Below the pieces are notes generated by a model. The model did no database searches. It worked only from the letters and a program-made list of their open reading frames with translations, and was not told where the DNA came from. Positions 38,440 through 46,520 of a stretch of 64,000 nucleotides of DNA are shown here, in pieces. The stretch covers positions 23,684-87,683 of the forward strand of contig NZ_AUDH01000013.1 in the NCBI RefSeq assembly GCF_000425365.1, in the 5' to 3' direction. The stretch's first letter is position 1; each line of letters opens with the position of its first letter. The position numbers and the translations under genes were made by a program. This DNA comes from Rubritepida flocculans DSM 14296. Lineage in GTDB: Bacteria; Pseudomonadota; Alphaproteobacteria; Acetobacterales; Acetobacteraceae.

Positions 38440-38808
38440 ATGGCCTGGTCGCTGGACGCCCGCATCCCCGTCACGCTCCTGCCCGACATGGCGGCGGTGG
38501 AGGCGGCGCTGGCCGAGGGCAAGCCGGCCGCCCTGGTCACCGCGGCCCCCCCTCCCCCCAAGCCCGCGCGCGCGGCGGCGGCCGTCTCCTTCGCGCCCGG
38601 GCTGGCCGCGCATCGCGCGGCCTGCGCCTGCTGCCAGGGGAGGAGCCCGGCCGCCCAGGCGCTGGACCGGCTCTTCCAGGCCCGCGCGCGCGGCGCCGCC
38701 CCCTGGTTCGAGCGGGTGCTGGTGCTGGACGAGGAGGGCGTGGGCGCGGAGCTGCGCCGGGCGCTGCGGGAGGACGCGCTGGCGGCCGCACGGTTCCGGG
38801 CGGACTGA
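38440..38808 (+). CDS. Hypothetical protein with a C-x-C-C motif
   Basis: A 122-residue protein I do not recognise as a named family. It starts MAWSLDARIPVTLLPD, has an Ala/Pro-rich middle and then a compact motif HRAACACCQGRSPAAQALDR (about 58-77) with a C-A-C-C cluster, followed by LFQARARGAAPWFERVLVLD. The Cys cluster near His resembles a metal-binding site and recalls the C-x-C-C of COG0523 metallochaperones, but no GTPase domain is present. It is divergent from the ArsR-methyltransferase gene across 39 bp, sharing its candidate operator region, and precedes the MBL-fold gene by 40 bp. Confidence 0.65.
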   Translation: MAWSLDARIPVTLLPDMAAVEAALAEGKPAALVTAAPPPPKPARAAAAVSFAPGLAAHRAACACCQGRSPAAQALDRLFQARARGAAPWFERVLVLDEEGVGAELRRALREDALAAARFRAD

Positions 38809-38848
38809 GCCCGCGTTACATTGCCCGGGAAAAGACCAGGACGCCGCC

Positions 38849-39823
38849 ATGAGCTTCGCCAGCACCCAGGATCTCGCCGAGAAACGCGTCTCCTTCGACG
38901 AGCTCGGCCCCGGGCTCTACGCCTACACCGCCGAGGGCGATCCCAACTCCGGCGTCATCCTGGGCCCCGAGGGCGTGGTGGTGGTGGACGCCCAGGCCAC
39001 GCCGCTGATGGCGCGCGACGTGCAGGCGCGCATCGCCACCGTCACGCCGCTGCCGGTGAAGCAGGTGGTGCTGACGCACTACCACGCCGTGCGGGTGCTC
39101 GGCGCCTCCGGCTACCCGGCCCATTCGATCCTCTGCTCGGAGGCCACCCGCGCGCTGATCGTCGAGCGCGGAGCCCAGGACATGGACAGTGAGATCGGCC
39201 GCTTCCCGCGCCTGTTCCGCGGGCGCGAGACCATCCCCGGCCTCACCTGGCCCACCCACACATTCGAGCGGCGCATGACGCTCTGGCTCGGCGAGCGCGA
39301 GGCGCAGGTGATCCACATCGGCCGCAGCCACACGGCGGGCGACACGGTGGTCTGGCTGCCCAAGGAGCGCGTGCTCTTCGCCGGAGACACGGTGGAGTTC
39401 GGCGCCACCCCCTATTGCGGCGACGCGCATTTCGCCGACTGGCCCGCCACGCTGGCCGCCATCCGCGCGCTGAACCCGGAGAAGCTGGTGCCCGGCCGCG
39501 GCGCGGCGCTGCTCAACCCGCAGGATGTGGCCGAGGCGCTGCACCAGACGGAGAGCTACGTGACCGACCTCTTCGCGCTGGCGCAGCGCGCGGTCGCGAA
39601 GGGCTGGACGCTGAAGCAGCTCTACGACGAGGCGATGGCCGCGCTGCGCCCCAAATACGGGCATTGGGTGATCTTCGAGCACTGCATGCCCTTCAACGTC
39701 AGCCGCGCCTTCGACGAGGCGAGCGGGATCGCGCATCCGCGCATCTGGACCGCCGAGCGCGACCTCGAGATGTGGCGCGCGCTGGAGCAGGGCGCGCCGA
39801 TGAAGAGCGCCGAAGCGCATTGA
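38849..39823 (+). CDS. Metallo-beta-lactamase fold hydrolase with altered HxHxDH motif
   Basis: A 324-residue MBL-fold protein. The usual metal motif HxHxDH reads HYHAVR at residues 77-82: the two first histidines stay, but the Asp and third His that bind the second metal are Val and Arg. Later ligands are present as H161 (GRSHTAGDT) and D180 (FAGDTVE). A one-metal site is therefore likely. The C-terminal part (about 220-324) includes KYGHWVIFEHCMPFNVSRAF. The ATG at 38849 was chosen because upstream residues are shadow. The stop shares one base with the next gene's ATG (TGATG). The substrate is unknown. Confidence 0.85.
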   Translation: MSFASTQDLAEKRVSFDELGPGLYAYTAEGDPNSGVILGPEGVVVVDAQATPLMARDVQARIATVTPLPVKQVVLTHYHAVRVLGASGYPAHSILCSEATRALIVERGAQDMDSEIGRFPRLFRGRETIPGLTWPTHTFERRMTLWLGEREAQVIHIGRSHTAGDTVVWLPKERVLFAGDTVEFGATPYCGDAHFADWPATLAAIRALNPEKLVPGRGAALLNPQDVAEALHQTESYVTDLFALAQRAVAKGWTLKQLYDEAMAALRPKYGHWVIFEHCMPFNVSRAFDEASGIAHPRIWTAERDLEMWRALEQGAPMKSAEAH

Positions 39824-41373
39824 TGGCGGCCCGCTTCGCGCCCCCGCGCTACGCCTCGCCCCCGCCGCGCCATCCGGGCGGCGAGGAGGCGGCGCGCCTG
39901 GTGGTGGCGGGCGGCGGGCTCGTGGGCCTCACGGTCGCGCTCGACCTCGCGCGGCGCGGCGTGGATGTGGTGCTGCTGGACGAGGACGACACCGTCTCCA
40001 CCGGCAGCCGCGCCATCTGCTTCGCCAAGCGCACGCTGGAGATCTACGGCCGGCTCGGCCTCGGCGCGAGGTTCCTGGAGAAGGGCGTCACCTGGAACCG
40101 CGGCCGCGTCTTCCACGGCGAGCGCGAGGCCTACGCCTTCGACCTGCTGCCCGAGCAGGGGCACGAATACCCGGCCTTCGTGAACCTCCAGCAGTATTAC
40201 GCCGAGGCCTGGCTGGTGGAGGCCTGCGCGGCCACGGGCCGGGTGGATCTGCGCTGGCGGCACAAGGTCACCGGCATCGAGAACCGCCCGGACGGCGCGC
40301 GCCTCGCCGTCGAGACGCCGCAGGGCGCCTACACGCTGCACGCGGAATGGCTGCTCGCCTGCGACGGCGCGCGCAGCTTCCTGCGCGAATCCCTCGGCCT
40401 GCCCTTCGTCGGGCAGGTGTTCCGCGACCGCTTCCTCATCGCGGACGTGGTGATGCAGGCGGATTTCCCGACGGAACGCTGGTTCTGGTTCGACCCGCCC
40501 TTCCACCCCGGCCAGTCCGTGCTGCTGCACAAACAGCCCGACGATGTGTCGCGCATCGATTTCCAGCTCGGCTGGGAGGCCGATCCGGAGGCGGAGAAGG
40601 ATCCCGCCCGGGTGCGCGCGCGCGTGGCCGCCATGCTGGGGCCGAAGATCCCCTTCGAGCTGGAATGGGTCAGCGTCTACACCTTCAGATGCCGGCGGAT
40701 GGAGCGGTTCCGCCACGGCCGCACCCTCTTCCTGGGCGACGCCGCGCACCAGGTCTCGCCCTTCGGCGCGCGCGGCGGCAATGGCGGGGTGCAGGACGCG
40801 GACAATCTCGCCTGGCGCCTCGCCGCCGTGCTGACCGGCGAGGCGGGCGAGGCGCTGCTCGAGGGCTATGAGGCCGAGCGCATCCCCGCAGCCGACGAGA
40901 ACATCCTGAACTCCACCCGCAGCACGGATTTCATCACGCCGAAGAACCCCGCCGCCCGCGCCTGGCGCGAGGCGGTGCTGCAGCTCGCCCGCCGCCACGC
41001 CTTCGCCCGGCCGCTGGTCAACTCGGGCCGGCTCTCGCGCCCCTGGTCGGGCCAGGTGGCGGCGCCCGACGCGCCCGTGCTGCGCGAGGGGCAGGCGGAG
41101 TGGCTGCTGCGCCACATCGGCCATGACGGGCGCTTCACCCTGATCGCGCGCGAGGCCACGCCGCCCGCCCTGCCCGGCGTCACCGCGCTGATGCTCGCCG
41201 ACACCCCGCGCCCGGGCACGCTGCACGACCATTCGGGGCTGGCCGCCGCGCGGCTCGGCCTCGCACCCGGCGAGGCGGCGCTGTTCCGCCCCGACCAGAT
41301 CCTCGCCGGCCGCGCCCCGGCCGCCGACCGCGCGGCGCTGGCCGCGCTGCACGCCAAGGCCCTCGCCCGATGA
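39823..41373 (+). CDS. FAD-dependent aromatic-ring hydroxylase family monooxygenase
   Basis: A 516-residue class A flavoprotein monooxygenase of the PHBH/MhpA type. The FAD Rossmann motif is GGGLVGLTVALDLARRG (about 31-47), followed by DEDDTVSTGSRAICFAKRTL; the second FAD motif is GRTLFLGDAAHQVSPFGARG (about 301-320). The C-terminal thioredoxin-like region (about 430-516) is short. Such enzymes hydroxylate phenolic substrates using NAD(P)H and oxygen. It overlaps the MBL gene by one base and DUF2783 by ATGA. Together these suggest an aromatic or heteroaromatic degradation unit; the substrate cannot be named. Confidence 0.87.
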   Translation: MAARFAPPRYASPPPRHPGGEEAARLVVAGGGLVGLTVALDLARRGVDVVLLDEDDTVSTGSRAICFAKRTLEIYGRLGLGARFLEKGVTWNRGRVFHGEREAYAFDLLPEQGHEYPAFVNLQQYYAEAWLVEACAATGRVDLRWRHKVTGIENRPDGARLAVETPQGAYTLHAEWLLACDGARSFLRESLGLPFVGQVFRDRFLIADVVMQADFPTERWFWFDPPFHPGQSVLLHKQPDDVSRIDFQLGWEADPEAEKDPARVRARVAAMLGPKIPFELEWVSVYTFRCRRMERFRHGRTLFLGDAAHQVSPFGARGGNGGVQDADNLAWRLAAVLTGEAGEALLEGYEAERIPAADENILNSTRSTDFITPKNPAARAWREAVLQLARRHAFARPLVNSGRLSRPWSGQVAAPDAPVLREGQAEWLLRHIGHDGRFTLIAREATPPALPGVTALMLADTPRPGTLHDHSGLAAARLGLAPGEAALFRPDQILAGRAPAADRAALAALHAKALAR

Positions 41374-41576
41374 GCACCCTCTCCACCGAACCCCGCCTTC
41401 CCGATCCCGACGGCTTCTACGCCCTGGTGATGGAGGCGCACCGCGGGCTGGACGAGGCCGCCTCCCGCGCGCTGGACGCGCGGCTCGTGCTCATCCTCGC
41501 CAACCACATCGGCGACGCCGAGGTGCTGGCCGAGGCCATTGCGCTCGCGCGCCGCGCGGGCGAAGAGGAGGCATGA
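41370..41576 (+). CDS. DUF2783 family small protein
   Basis: A 68-residue all-helical protein recognised as DUF2783, of unknown function. Features are PDGFYALVMEAHRGLDE at the N-terminal half and LVLILANHIGDAEVLAEAI at the C-terminal half; no membrane segment and no cysteines. It overlaps both the monooxygenase gene before it and the amidohydrolase gene after it by ATGA, so its ratio to these proteins is probably fixed by translational coupling. A role as a small subunit or stabiliser of the monooxygenase is a guess. Confidence 0.82.
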   Translation: MSTLSTEPRLPDPDGFYALVMEAHRGLDEAASRALDARLVLILANHIGDAEVLAEAIALARRAGEEEA

Positions 41577-42760
41577 GCAGCAGCCCCATCGAGACCATCG
41601 CCGCCTGGCAGGAGGAGTTCACCGCCATCCGCCGGGACATCCACGCCCATCCCGAGCTGGGCCTGGAGGAGCACCGCACCGCCGCCCTCGTCGCCGCGAA
41701 GCTGCGCGAATGGGGCGTCGAGGTGCATGAAGGGGTGGGCCGCACCGGGGTGGTGGGCGTGATCCGCGGCGGGCGCGCGGCCGAGGGCCGCAACGACGGC
41801 CCGCGCATCGGCCTACGCGCCGACATGGACGCGCTGCCCATGCAGGAGGCCAACGGCTTCGCCCATGCCAGCACCCATCCCGGCCGCATGCACGCCTGCG
41901 GCCATGACGGGCACACCACCATGCTGCTCGCCGCGGCGAAGTATCTCGCCCGGACGCGCAACTTCGACGGCACGGTGCACCTGATCTTCCAGCCGGGCGA
42001 GGAGGGCGCGGGCGGCGCGCTCGCCATGCTGGAGGACGGGCTGTTCGCCCGCTTCCCCTGCGATGCCGTGTTCGGCATCCACAACCGCCCGGGCCTGCCG
42101 GTCGGCGAGTTCGGCCTGCGCCCCGGCCCGATGATGGCGGGCGTCGCCTTCTTCGACATCCAGGTGACGGGCAAGGGCGGCCATGGCGCGCGCCCCGAGG
42201 CGACCAACGACCCGGTGGTGATGGGGGCGGCCATCGTGCAGGCGCTGCAGTCGGTGGTGGCGCGCAACGTCCCCGCCATCGAGCGCGCGGTGCTCAGCGT
42301 CACCCGCTTCGACGCGGGCCAGGCCTACAACGTGATTCCGAACGAGGTGCGGCTCGGCGGCACGGTGCGCGCCTTCTCCAACGAGATCATGGCGCTGGTG
42401 GAGAACCGCATGCGCGCCATTTCCGAAGGGGTGGCGGCGGGGCTCGGCGGCAGCGCCGTGCTCGATTTCCGGGTGATCACCACGCCGCTCGTGAACGACG
42501 CGATGGAGGCCGCGGCGCTGGGCGACGCCGCCGCGGCCCTGGTGGGCGAGGGCCATGTCCACCGCGATTTCCCCGCCGTGATGGGCGGCGAGGATTTCGC
42601 CTTCATGCTGGAACGCTGCCCCGGCGCCTACATCGTCACCGGCAATGGCGACAGCGCGGAGGTGCACCACCCCCGCTTCGACTTCGACGACCGCGCCATC
42701 CCCTATGGCGCGGGGGTTCTGGCGGCGGTGGTGGAGCGCAAGATGCCGCGCGCGGGGTGA
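41573..42760 (+). CDS. M20 family amidohydrolase (hippurate hydrolase-like)
   Basis: A 395-residue M20D-type metallo-amidohydrolase. Metal and catalytic residues are visible in RADMDALPM, HACGHDGHTTMLLAA (about 103-117), FQPGEEGAGGA and GGEDFAFML near the C terminus; the dimerisation domain lies in the middle (VTGKGGHGARPEATNDPV). Relatives cleave N-acyl amino acids such as hippurate or indoleacetyl amino acids. As the last gene of an overlapping four-gene unit it may release the amino acid from an acylated aromatic before or after hydroxylation by the neighbouring monooxygenase; this is inference. Confidence 0.9.
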   Translation: MSSSPIETIAAWQEEFTAIRRDIHAHPELGLEEHRTAALVAAKLREWGVEVHEGVGRTGVVGVIRGGRAAEGRNDGPRIGLRADMDALPMQEANGFAHASTHPGRMHACGHDGHTTMLLAAAKYLARTRNFDGTVHLIFQPGEEGAGGALAMLEDGLFARFPCDAVFGIHNRPGLPVGEFGLRPGPMMAGVAFFDIQVTGKGGHGARPEATNDPVVMGAAIVQALQSVVARNVPAIERAVLSVTRFDAGQAYNVIPNEVRLGGTVRAFSNEIMALVENRMRAISEGVAAGLGGSAVLDFRVITTPLVNDAMEAAALGDAAAALVGEGHVHRDFPAVMGGEDFAFMLERCPGAYIVTGNGDSAEVHHPRFDFDDRAIPYGAGVLAAVVERKMPRAG

Positions 42761-42767
42761 GTGCTGT

Positions 42768-43430
42768 TCAGCCCAGGTGGCGGGCGAAGAACTCGAGCGT
42801 GCGCCGCTGCGCCAGCGCCGCGTCGGCCGGGACATGGCTGCCGCGCTCCTCGCAGCCGAAGCCATGGCCCGCGCCGGGATAGACGAAGACCTCCACCTCC
42901 GGGCGCGCGGCGCGGATGGCCTCCACATCGCTCATCGGGATGGAGGCGTCCGTCTCGCCGAAATGGAGCTGGGCGGGGCAGCGCGGCGCCTCCTGGCGCG
43001 CCGCGGCGATGCCCCCGCCATACCAGCCCACCGCGGCCGAGAAGGCGGAGGAGCGCGTGGCCCCGTGCCAGGCCACCGTGCCGCCCCAGCAATACCCCAC
43101 GATCCCGCGCTTCGCCCCCGCCGGCAGGGCGGCCGCGGCGGCGAGGATGTCGAGCAGCGTCTTGTGCTCGTCCACCTGGCCGCGCAGGGCGCGGCCGCGC
43201 GCCACGTCCTCGTCCGTGTAGCCGAGCTCCACCCCGCGCTCCACGCGGTCGAACAGGGCGGGCAGGATCACGGCGTAGCCGGCCTCGGCGAAGGACTGCG
43301 CCACGCGGCGCATGTGCCGGTTCACGCCGAAGATCTCCTGCACCACCACCAGCGCCCGCGCCGCCTCGCGCGGGCCGGCGGTCCAGGCGGAGAGCGTGTG
43401 GCCGTCGGCGGCGGTGAGCGTGATCTCCAT
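42768..43430 (-). CDS. Dienelactone hydrolase family protein
   Basis: A 220-residue alpha/beta hydrolase of the dienelactone hydrolase family. The nucleophile motif is GYCWGG (Cys as nucleophile, about residue 113); an Asp follows in FGETDASIP (about 162) and the His in PGAGHGFGCEERG (about 192). VVVQEIFGVNRHMRRVA near residue 30 is also typical. It hydrolyses dienelactones in aromatic degradation or related esters. The start MEITLTAADGH at 43430 was preferred; MLAILQEAQG further upstream is in frame. It converges with the M20 gene across 7 bp, which adds to the catabolic flavour of the region. Confidence 0.86.
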   Translation of the reverse strand: MEITLTAADGHTLSAWTAGPREAARALVVVQEIFGVNRHMRRVAQSFAEAGYAVILPALFDRVERGVELGYTDEDVARGRALRGQVDEHKTLLDILAAAAALPAGAKRGIVGYCWGGTVAWHGATRSSAFSAAVGWYGGGIAAARQEAPRCPAQLHFGETDASIPMSDVEAIRAARPEVEVFVYPGAGHGFGCEERGSHVPADAALAQRRTLEFFARHLG

Positions 43431-43467
43431 TGGCGGAACCCCCTGTGCTTCCTGTAGGATTGCGAGC

Positions 43468-43656
43468 ATGGGCGAGGTCGTGAACCTGAGGAAGTGGGTC
43501 AAGGCGCGCGAGAGGGCGCGGCGCGCGGCCGAGGCCGCCGCCAACCGCGCCGCGCATGGCCGCACCAAGGCCGAGAAGGCGCGCGAGGCCGAGGAGGCCG
43601 CCCGGCAAGGCCGGCGGCTCGACCAGGCGAAGCGCGACGACGCGCCGGAGGGCTGA
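43468..43656 (+). CDS. DUF4169 family small basic protein
   Basis: A 62-residue, highly charged helical protein recognised as DUF4169: it starts MGEVVNLRKWVKARERARR and continues with Ala/Arg/Glu-rich sequence likely forming one long helix, with an NRAAHGRTKAEKAREAE segment. Unknown function; typical of alphaproteobacteria. The ATG at 43468 was chosen from the family start; the longer open frame upstream is shadow of the dienelactone hydrolase gene. It is divergent from that gene across 37 bp. Confidence 0.8.
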   Translation: MGEVVNLRKWVKARERARRAAEAAANRAAHGRTKAEKAREAEEAARQGRRLDQAKRDDAPEG

Positions 43657-43701
43657 GCGGCGGCGATTCCGCCCCGCGCCGCGACAGGCTACTCTGCGTC
43701 C

Positions 43702-44439
43702 ATGGACCAGCCCGCGCCCCATCCCTACCGCGACGGTTTGCCCCCCGCCCCGCCCGGGCCCCCGGAAGGCGAGCAGCACCCGCTGCTGCGCGCCACCGAG
43801 GTGCCCTTCCTCACCGGGCTCGCGCAGGGGCCGATCCCGGCGCTGGCGCTGGCGGTGGCGCTGCTGGCGCTGGGCGCACCCGCCGGGCTCGCGCTCGCGG
43901 GCGGGCTGGCGGCCACCGCGGCGGGGGCGGTGCTGCTCGGGCTCGGGCGCTATTTCGCCGCGCTCGGCGCGGCCGAGCGCTACGCGGCCGAGAAGCGGCG
44001 CGAGGAGGAGGAGACGCATCTCTACCCCGAGCGCGAGCGCTGGGAGGTGGCCGCGGTGCTGCACCGCTACGGGCTGCGCGGGGACATCCTGGCCCGCGCG
44101 GTGGAGGCCATCGCCGCCGACCGCCGCCGCTGGGTGGATTTCATGATGCGCTTCGAGCTGGACCTGATCGAGCCGCAGCCCGCCCATGCGGGCCGCGAGG
44201 CGGCGGTGCTCGCCCTCGGCGCGCTGCTGGGGGGGGCGCTGGTGCTGCTGCCGCTCGCGCTCTGGCCGGCTCTGGGCTGGGGGGGGCCTGTGCTGGCCGC
44301 CGCGCTGGTGATGGGCGGGGCGGGCTTCCTGCTGGGCCGCGCCGAGGGGCAGGTGCCGGCGGGGGGTGCGGTGCGCAGCCTCGCGCTCGGCGCAGCGGCG
44401 GCGCTGGCGGGTCTGGCGCTGGCCGGCTTCGCGCCGTGA
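43702..44439 (+). CDS. VIT1/CCC1 family metal transporter
   Basis: A 245-residue membrane protein similar to the vacuolar iron/manganese transporter family. Two hydrophobic segments (about 45-62 and 63-82) precede a cytoplasmic loop with the metal-binding-type helices PERERWEVAAVLHRYGLRGD and RRRWVDFMMRFELDLIEP (about 112-154), then three more hydrophobic segments (about 167-190, 193-210, 222-243). Transport of Fe(II) or Mn(II) out of the cytoplasm by proton exchange is the family role. No clear ribosome binding site precedes the ATG. Single-gene unit before the c-di-GMP protein gene. Confidence 0.8.
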   Translation: MDQPAPHPYRDGLPPAPPGPPEGEQHPLLRATEVPFLTGLAQGPIPALALAVALLALGAPAGLALAGGLAATAAGAVLLGLGRYFAALGAAERYAAEKRREEEETHLYPERERWEVAAVLHRYGLRGDILARAVEAIAADRRRWVDFMMRFELDLIEPQPAHAGREAAVLALGALLGGALVLLPLALWPALGWGGPVLAAALVMGGAGFLLGRAEGQVPAGGAVRSLALGAAAALAGLALAGFAP

Positions 44440-44509
44440 CGCGGATTCGGGCGCGGTCAAGGCTTTCTTAAAGCTCGCACGTCAGGCTCGGTCGCCGAAA
44501 GGCAGACCG

Positions 44510-46378
44510 ATGCAGAAAATCCTGGCGTCTCCTCCCGCTTGCCTGGCCCTGGCAAAAGCCTTCGGCCTCCTGGCGGCCCTGGCCCTGCTGGCCTCGCCCG
44601 TGGCGGGGCTTCCCGCCGTCTGGGCCGCGGCCTTTTTCGCGCTGGCCATGGCCGCGGCCTATGCCGGAAGCCTGGCGCGGATCGCCAAGCGCGCCTGCCC
44701 CTCCTGCACGGCGGTGCGCGCGGCCACCGAGTCCGAGCTCGCCATGCGCGGCCTGCTGGAACACGCCCCCGTGGGCATCTGGCAGCTCGACGCGGCGGGG
44801 AGCACGGTCTTCGCCAACAGCCGGCTGCGCGCCCTGTTCGGCGGCCGGGCGCCCGCCGGGCTGCGGCAGAGCGGGCTGCAGCGCAATGGCGGCGACGGGC
44901 CCTTCGACATCGCCCCGGGCGAGGAGCGCGAGGCCGTGCTGCCCGGGGCCGACGGGCGGGAGGCGCTGCGCCTTCAGGTCGCGGCCACGCCCTGGCCGGC
45001 CGAGGGCGGCGCGGGCCGGCTTCTCAGCGTGCTGGACGTGACGCCGCTGCGCCGCGCCCAGGCGCGGGTCGAGCATCTGACGGAGCATGACGCGCTGACC
45101 GGCCTCGCCAACCGGGAGGCCTTCGGCTGCGCGCTGGGCGCGCTGGCCGGCGCCGCCTCGGGCGGCCTTCTGCTGCTGCTCGACCTCGACCATTTCCGCT
45201 CGGCCAATGAGCGTTTCGGCCATGTGGTGGGGGACAGGCTGCTGCGCGAGGCGGCGGAGCGGCTGCGCGGCGCGGTGCGGCCCAGCGACATGGTCTGCCG
45301 CCTGGGCGCCGACGAGTTCGCCGTCCTCGCCTTCGAGGCGGGGCCCGAGAGCGCCCTGCCGCTCGCCGGACGGGTGCGCTCCGCCCTGCGCCCGCCGCTG
45401 CGGCTCGACGGGCTCGACCTCTCCATCTCCGCCAGCATCGGCATCGCCACCGCGCCCAGGGATGGGCGGGATGGCCCGGCCCTGCTGCGCGCCGCCGAGC
45501 TCGCCCTGCACGAGGCGAAGGCGAACGGGCGCAACGCCGTCTGCCTCTTCGAGCCGCAGATGCGCGAGCGGCACGAGCAGCGCGCCGCGCTGCGCGAGGC
45601 CTTCGTGGAGGCGCTGGAGCGGGGCGAGCTGGAAATCCACCTCCAGCCCCAGCAGGACATGGAGCGCCAGGTCATGGTGGGGGCCGAGGCGCTGATCCGC
45701 TGGAAGTCCAGCCGGCTGGGCCGCTGGGTGCCGCCGGGCGAAATCCTGCCCGCCGCGAACGAAGGCGGCGTGATCCAGCGGCTGGACCGCTTCGTGCTGC
45801 AGCGCGCCGTGGCCCTGCTGGCCGAATGGGGCGACCGGCCCGACGCGCCGGCCACGCTGGCCATCAACATCTCGGTCTCCAGCCTGCACGATCCGGGCTT
45901 CGCCGGCGAGGTCGCGCAGGCCCTCGCCCGCGCCGGCGTGGCGCCCGAGCGGCTCGAGATCGAAATCCCCGAGGATCTCGCCATCCGCGACCTGCCCGGC
46001 GTGCAGAAGACGCTGCAGGCCCTGCGCGAGGTGGGCGTGCCGCTGGCGCTGGACGATTTCGGCGGCGGCCATTCCGGGCTGCCGCATGTGGTGCGCCTGC
46101 CGGTGCAGCGCCTGAAGCTCGACCGCTCCATCGTCGCCGGCCTGCCGGAGGATGCGAAGGCGCTGGCCGTGCTGCGCGCCACCATCTCGCTGGCGCGCGG
46201 CATGGGCATCGAGGTGGTGGGCGAGGGGGTGGAGACGGAGGCCCAGGCCTTCGCCCTGCGCCGGGCCGGCTGCCATGTGATGCAGGGCTGGCTGGTCGCC
46301 CGGCCCATGGCGCCCGAGCTGCTGGTGCCGCCCAGCCTCGCCCTGCCCGCACCAGGGGCGCAGCGCGTGCGCGCCTGA
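44510..46378 (+). CDS. PAS-GGDEF-EAL cyclic di-GMP signalling protein, GGDEF reads GADEF
   Basis: A 622-residue membrane-attached protein. Two hydrophobic segments (about 12-32 and 36-55) are followed by a PAS-like sensor (about 78-180), a GGDEF domain (about 190-350) and an EAL domain (about 370-605). The diguanylate cyclase signature is RLGADEF, one Gly changed to Ala, while the inhibitory RxxD site (RPSD) is intact. The phosphodiesterase domain has AEALIRW, NIS, EIPED, DDFGGG, KLDRS and EGVETEAQ, all metal or catalytic positions. Net c-di-GMP breakdown, perhaps GTP-activated by the GGDEF domain, is most likely. Monocistronic. Confidence 0.92.
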   Translation: MQKILASPPACLALAKAFGLLAALALLASPVAGLPAVWAAAFFALAMAAAYAGSLARIAKRACPSCTAVRAATESELAMRGLLEHAPVGIWQLDAAGSTVFANSRLRALFGGRAPAGLRQSGLQRNGGDGPFDIAPGEEREAVLPGADGREALRLQVAATPWPAEGGAGRLLSVLDVTPLRRAQARVEHLTEHDALTGLANREAFGCALGALAGAASGGLLLLLDLDHFRSANERFGHVVGDRLLREAAERLRGAVRPSDMVCRLGADEFAVLAFEAGPESALPLAGRVRSALRPPLRLDGLDLSISASIGIATAPRDGRDGPALLRAAELALHEAKANGRNAVCLFEPQMRERHEQRAALREAFVEALERGELEIHLQPQQDMERQVMVGAEALIRWKSSRLGRWVPPGEILPAANEGGVIQRLDRFVLQRAVALLAEWGDRPDAPATLAINISVSSLHDPGFAGEVAQALARAGVAPERLEIEIPEDLAIRDLPGVQKTLQALREVGVPLALDDFGGGHSGLPHVVRLPVQRLKLDRSIVAGLPEDAKALAVLRATISLARGMGIEVVGEGVETEAQAFALRRAGCHVMQGWLVARPMAPELLVPPSLALPAPGAQRVRA

Positions 46379-46520
46379 CGCCGCGGATTCCCGCGGCCCG
46401 GGGCGACGCGCTGGACTATGATTTCAACATCACGGATCATGCTCCCGCCTTTGTCGAGAGGGCGATTCACCGCTGCGGCGATTCCGCCTTCGCGGATCGC
46501 GCTCTAGGCTCCCGCCCCGG

